Source: Mariprofundaceae bacterium (GTDB lineage: Bacteria; Pseudomonadota; Zetaproteobacteria; Mariprofundales; Mariprofundaceae). Taken from it: a stretch of DNA of 8,722 nt. The notes under the pieces were generated by a model that was given only the letters and a program-made list of their open reading frames with translations, was not told the DNA's origin and did no database searches. Numbering within the stretch: the first letter of the stretch is position 1; each line of letters begins with the position of its first letter. The stretch is taken from assembly GCA_015488125.1 (NCBI GenBank), contig WFOJ01000214.1, positions 1-8,722 of the forward strand, read 5' to 3'. Made by a program: the position numbers and the translations under genes. Below, one piece after another: positions 5,498 through 8,722 of this stretch.

Positions 5498-8400
5498 GCC
5501 ATTGAATATCGCTGGCCGTTTCGGTCAGATGGCGATGAATAGCCAGTTGACGCCTATTCTCAGTCTGCTGATTTTTCTCATCGGCCTGATGGCGCTGTTT
5601 TTGACACCACGAGAAGAAAACCCGCAAATCGATGTGCCTGCGGCCAATGTACTGGTGCAGGTTGAGGGTGCCAGTCCGCAGGAAGTGGAAAATCTGGTGG
5701 TGCGGCCACTGGAAATGGTATTGCGCGAAATGACCGGCGTGGATCATACCTTTGGCATGGCACAGGAATCGTTGGGCGTGGTCACCGTCATGTTCAAGGT
5801 GGGCGAAGATAAGGAAGCCAGTCTGGTCAAGCTTTATGATCGCATCATGCACAATATGGATCGCCTGCCTGCCGGTGCTTCGCAACCGCTGATCAAGCCG
5901 CTGGATGTGGATGATGTGCCGGTGTCCGTGATTACCCTGTCTTCCCCCGATATGGACGGTCTGGCGCTGAAATCGCTGGCCGAGCGGGTGCGCGATATAT
6001 TATTGCCACTGGATGGCGTCTCCGTTGGCGAAATCATCGGTGGCCGGGATCGTGAACTGCGCATCACACTGGATGCCGAGCGCATGGCCGCTTACCATAT
6101 TCCACTGAACCAGTTGCATCAGACGCTGGCAGCAGCCAATCGTGGCGGCACGGTGGGCGAGCTGGTGGGCAACCGTCAGCGGCAGCCGATCGTGCTGGAT
6201 GCCTGGCTGGAATCCGCCAGCCAGCTTGGCGCGCTGATCGTCGGCCAGTGGCAGGGGCGTCCGGTCTATCTGCGTGATATTGCCGATGTGCAGGATACGC
6301 TCAGCGAAGTCACCGCCGTGCATCGCATTGGTTTTGGCCCGGCGGCAGAAGCACCGGCAGGCGGCGAAGCGGAGCAGGCCGCCGTTTCCATCACGCTGGC
6401 CAAAAAACGCGGTACCAATGCCGTGTTCGTCACACAGCGCATTGAGGAAAAGCTGGCAACGCTCAAGGGCGACATCATCCCGGACAATGTGCAGGTGACG
6501 ATCACCCGCGATTCCGGTGAACGTGCTGATGATGCCGTCAACCTGCTGGTGGAGCATCTGGGTATCGCCATTATCTCGGTGGTGATTATTCTGCTGTTTT
6601 TCCTTGGCTGGCGCGAGGCGGCGATTGTGACCATGAACATCCCGCTGATTCTGTTCATTGTGCTGGCCATTGGTTTTCTCGCTGATCAGACGATTAACCG
6701 CATCACCCTGTTTGCGCTGATTTTATCGCTCGGCCTGCTGGTCGATGATGCCATTGTGGTCATTGAGAATATCCATCGCCACCTGCATCACGGCGTGCGC
6801 AGCCTAAGCGACAAGGGGGCAGCGATCATCGCCGCCACCAACGAAACCGGCAAGCCGACCATTATCGCCACCATTGCCGTGATTCTGGCGTTTATTCCCA
6901 TGGGTTTTGTGACTGGCATGATGGGACCGTACATGGGGCCGATTCCGTTTAATGCGCCTGTGGCCATGGCTGCTTCGCTGGTGATCGCCTATATGTTCAC
7001 GCCGTGGATTGCCCGCCGCTGGCTGCCATGCAAAATTCGTGAAGCAAGCATGGATGAAAAAAGCGAGCAACCGCGTGACTGGGTGCATCGCGGCTATTTG
7101 AAGCTGGCCACTCCCCTGTTCAACCGCGCCGCCTTGCGCTGGCTGTTTGCGCTCATCGTGCTGGCCATGTTTGCCGGAGCCATGTTGCAGCCTGCCTGGC
7201 AGTTCATCCGCCCTGAAGGCATTAACGGGCCGCTGAGCGCTGGTGGCGTCGAACTGAAGATGCTGCCCAAGGGCAATAACAACACCTTCAATATCACCAT
7301 CGACATGCCCGAAGGCACGCCGCTGGAAGAGACGGATCGCGTAGCACGCGCCGTTGGCGATGTGCTGCGTCAGCATCGCATGGTCGCCGATTACGAAACC
7401 TTTGTCGGCCAGGCCGGGCCGATTGATTTTAATGGCATGCTGCGCGGCGCGGTCTTGCGTCAGGGCGAGGAACTGGCCGAAATCCGCGTTAACCTGCTGG
7501 ACAAGGCGAAGCGTCATATCCGCTCCGATGGTATCGTCCTGCAATTGCGCGATATGCTAAAACCCGTGCAGGCCGCTTATCCTGCTGCCAACATCAAGCT
7601 GGTGGAAGACCCGCCAGGGCCGCCGGTACGCGCTACCCTGCTGGCCGAAATCTATGGCCCGGATGAACAGGGGCGGCGCGTCGTCGCCCGGCAGGTGCGC
7701 GAACGCTTTGCGCAAACCTGGGATGTGGTCGATGTGGATGACTCGCTGGGTGCCGATGTGCAACGCTGGCGCGTCGAAGTGGACAGGGAAAAAGCCGCCC
7801 GCCTGGGCATTTCCGCCTTACAGGTCGAGCGCGCCCTGCGTGACTTTTTTGCTGGCTGGTCGATGGGCGTATTGCATGATGATGACACCCGCCACGCCAT
7901 CCATATCCGCGTGCGCCTTCCCCGCGATCAGCGTTTGCAGGTGGCCGATCTGGATCGCATTTATCTGTCATCAGCCAGCGGCGGCAGCGTGCAACTCTCA
8001 TCCATTGCCCACATTGTGCAGGAAGCAGCACCCAAACCGCGTTTTACCAAGGACGGGCATGCCGTCAGCTATGTCATGGCCGAGCCAAAGCAAGGCTCAC
8101 AGGTCTATTCGCTGCTGGATATGGACTGGAAACTGGATGGGAAAGAGGTATTGCCAGGTGAAACGCTGAGCACAGCGGGTCTGAAGTTTGTGCGCGTGCA
8201 ACCTGAGGATACCTTTGGCTATCAGTTGCTCTGGGATGGCGAAATGCGCCTGACGCTGGATGTCTTCCGCGACCTTGGTTCAGCCTTTATTGTCGCCATG
8301 CTGCTCATTTACCTGCTGATGGTGGCCTATTATGGCGGCTTTGCCCTGCCGCTGCTGGTCATGGCACCCACCGCCCTGACCATGATCGGCATCTTCCCCG

Positions 8401-8722
8401 GCCACTGGATCACCCACCAGCCGTTCACCGCCACCTCCATGATCGGCATGATTGCCCTGGCAGGCATCGTGGTGCGCAACTCCACCCTGCTGGTGGATTT
8501 CATCCTCGATTACCGCCAGCGCGGCTACAGCATCCGCGATGCCGTACTGGAAGCCGGTGCTGCCCGCACCCGCCCGATCGTCCTCACCGGCCTGGCCGTC
8601 GTCGTTGGCAGCGCCGTGATGATCAGCGATCCGGTGTTCGGTGGTCTCGGTGTCTCCATGGCCTTCGGCACCATCGCCTCCACACTGCTGACCTTGCTGG
8701 TCGTGCCCTTGCTCTACGATCG
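5490..8722 (+). CDS. RND-family efflux pump permease (AcrB-like fold), extreme C-terminus missing
   Basis: This proton-driven inner-membrane transporter is open for 1077 codons to the window edge and is cut within or just after the twelfth membrane helix (PLLYD). The start has GAGG six bases upstream and overlaps the adaptor stop by eight bases. Helix 1 is about 22-39. Porter domains are about 40-350. Helices 2-6 begin near 358, with the proton-relay pair Asp419-Asp420 in helix 4 (LGLLVDDAIVVIEN). Helix 7 is about 551-570, the second periplasmic half about 571-925, and helices 8-12 run from about 930. Helix 10 has Arg996-Asn997 where AcrB has Lys940-Asn941. Arg1028 in RTRP matches AcrB Arg971. 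The protein resembles HAE-type pumps more than CusA-like metal pumps, but it is too divergent from AcrB to name a substrate. Control by a BigR-like repressor hints at thiol-reactive or sulfur-linked cargo. Confidence 0.95.
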   Translation, partial: MAKPLNIAGRFGQMAMNSQLTPILSLLIFLIGLMALFLTPREENPQIDVPAANVLVQVEGASPQEVENLVVRPLEMVLREMTGVDHTFGMAQESLGVVTVMFKVGEDKEASLVKLYDRIMHNMDRLPAGASQPLIKPLDVDDVPVSVITLSSPDMDGLALKSLAERVRDILLPLDGVSVGEIIGGRDRELRITLDAERMAAYHIPLNQLHQTLAAANRGGTVGELVGNRQRQPIVLDAWLESASQLGALIVGQWQGRPVYLRDIADVQDTLSEVTAVHRIGFGPAAEAPAGGEAEQAAVSITLAKKRGTNAVFVTQRIEEKLATLKGDIIPDNVQVTITRDSGERADDAVNLLVEHLGIAIISVVIILLFFLGWREAAIVTMNIPLILFIVLAIGFLADQTINRITLFALILSLGLLVDDAIVVIENIHRHLHHGVRSLSDKGAAIIAATNETGKPTIIATIAVILAFIPMGFVTGMMGPYMGPIPFNAPVAMAASLVIAYMFTPWIARRWLPCKIREASMDEKSEQPRDWVHRGYLKLATPLFNRAALRWLFALIVLAMFAGAMLQPAWQFIRPEGINGPLSAGGVELKMLPKGNNNTFNITIDMPEGTPLEETDRVARAVGDVLRQHRMVADYETFVGQAGPIDFNGMLRGAVLRQGEELAEIRVNLLDKAKRHIRSDGIVLQLRDMLKPVQAAYPAANIKLVEDPPGPPVRATLLAEIYGPDEQGRRVVARQVRERFAQTWDVVDVDDSLGADVQRWRVEVDREKAARLGISALQVERALRDFFAGWSMGVLHDDDTRHAIHIRVRLPRDQRLQVADLDRIYLSSASGGSVQLSSIAHIVQEAAPKPRFTKDGHAVSYVMAEPKQGSQVYSLLDMDWKLDGKEVLPGETLSTAGLKFVRVQPEDTFGYQLLWDGEMRLTLDVFRDLGSAFIVAMLLIYLLMVAYYGGFALPLLVMAPTALTMIGIFPGHWITHQPFTATSMIGMIALAGIVVRNSTLLVDFILDYRQRGYSIRDAVLEAGAARTRPIVLTGLAVVVGSAVMISDPVFGGLGVSMAFGTIASTLLTLLVVPLLYD

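Noticed and set aside
5490..8722. Pump as a CusA-type heavy-metal exporter
   Set aside because: The adaptor has no metal-binding His/Met-rich ends, and the pump sequence reads closer to HAE-type pumps. This is by eye, not by profile search.

Overview
The window looks like proteobacterial chromosome, most likely a gamma- or betaproteobacterium or a relative such as Acidithiobacillia. The evidence is moderate GC, compact operons with overlapping stop and start codons, Gram-negative export signals, and a complete tripartite envelope efflux system. Genus cannot be read from the sequence. No RNA genes, insertion sequences, CRISPR arrays or phage genes were seen.

Layout: two divergent transcription units flank an AT-rich control region (about 2495-2784). 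Leftward (minus strand) are a small secreted protein with one DUF11-like beta-sandwich (1973-2494) and then a large secreted multi-repeat DUF11 protein (1840 down to base 1, with its C-terminus beyond the window). Rightward (plus strand) is a tightly packed four-gene unit: an ArsR/SmtB-family repressor (2785-3087), a TolC-family outer-membrane channel (3084-4469), a lipoprotein membrane-fusion protein (4469-5497) and an RND inner-membrane pump (5490 to the window end, only its extreme C-terminus missing). The junctions overlap by 4, 1 and 8 bases, so translational coupling is likely.

How the genes fit together: the repressor lacks the classical arsenic-binding cysteine cluster. It does have the two cysteines, one in the second helix and one near the C-terminus, that define the BigR/SqrR/YgaV (persulfide-sensing) branch. 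Its promoter has a perfect TATAAT -10 inside a 26-bp inverted repeat with 9-bp arms, a natural autorepression site. The simplest reading is that oxidation of the cysteine pair by reactive sulfur species, or another thiol-reactive signal, releases the repressor and induces the RND pump. A pump as the direct operon partner is not the usual context for this sensor branch, whose better-known targets are sulfur-oxidation and sulfur-transport genes.

Other points of interest are the near-absence of a 5' leader on the repressor mRNA, a terminator-like hairpin with seven T's inside the TolC signal-peptide codons, a hairpin that could mask the ribosome binding site of the small DUF11 gene, and a 300-residue periodicity in the large DUF11 protein.
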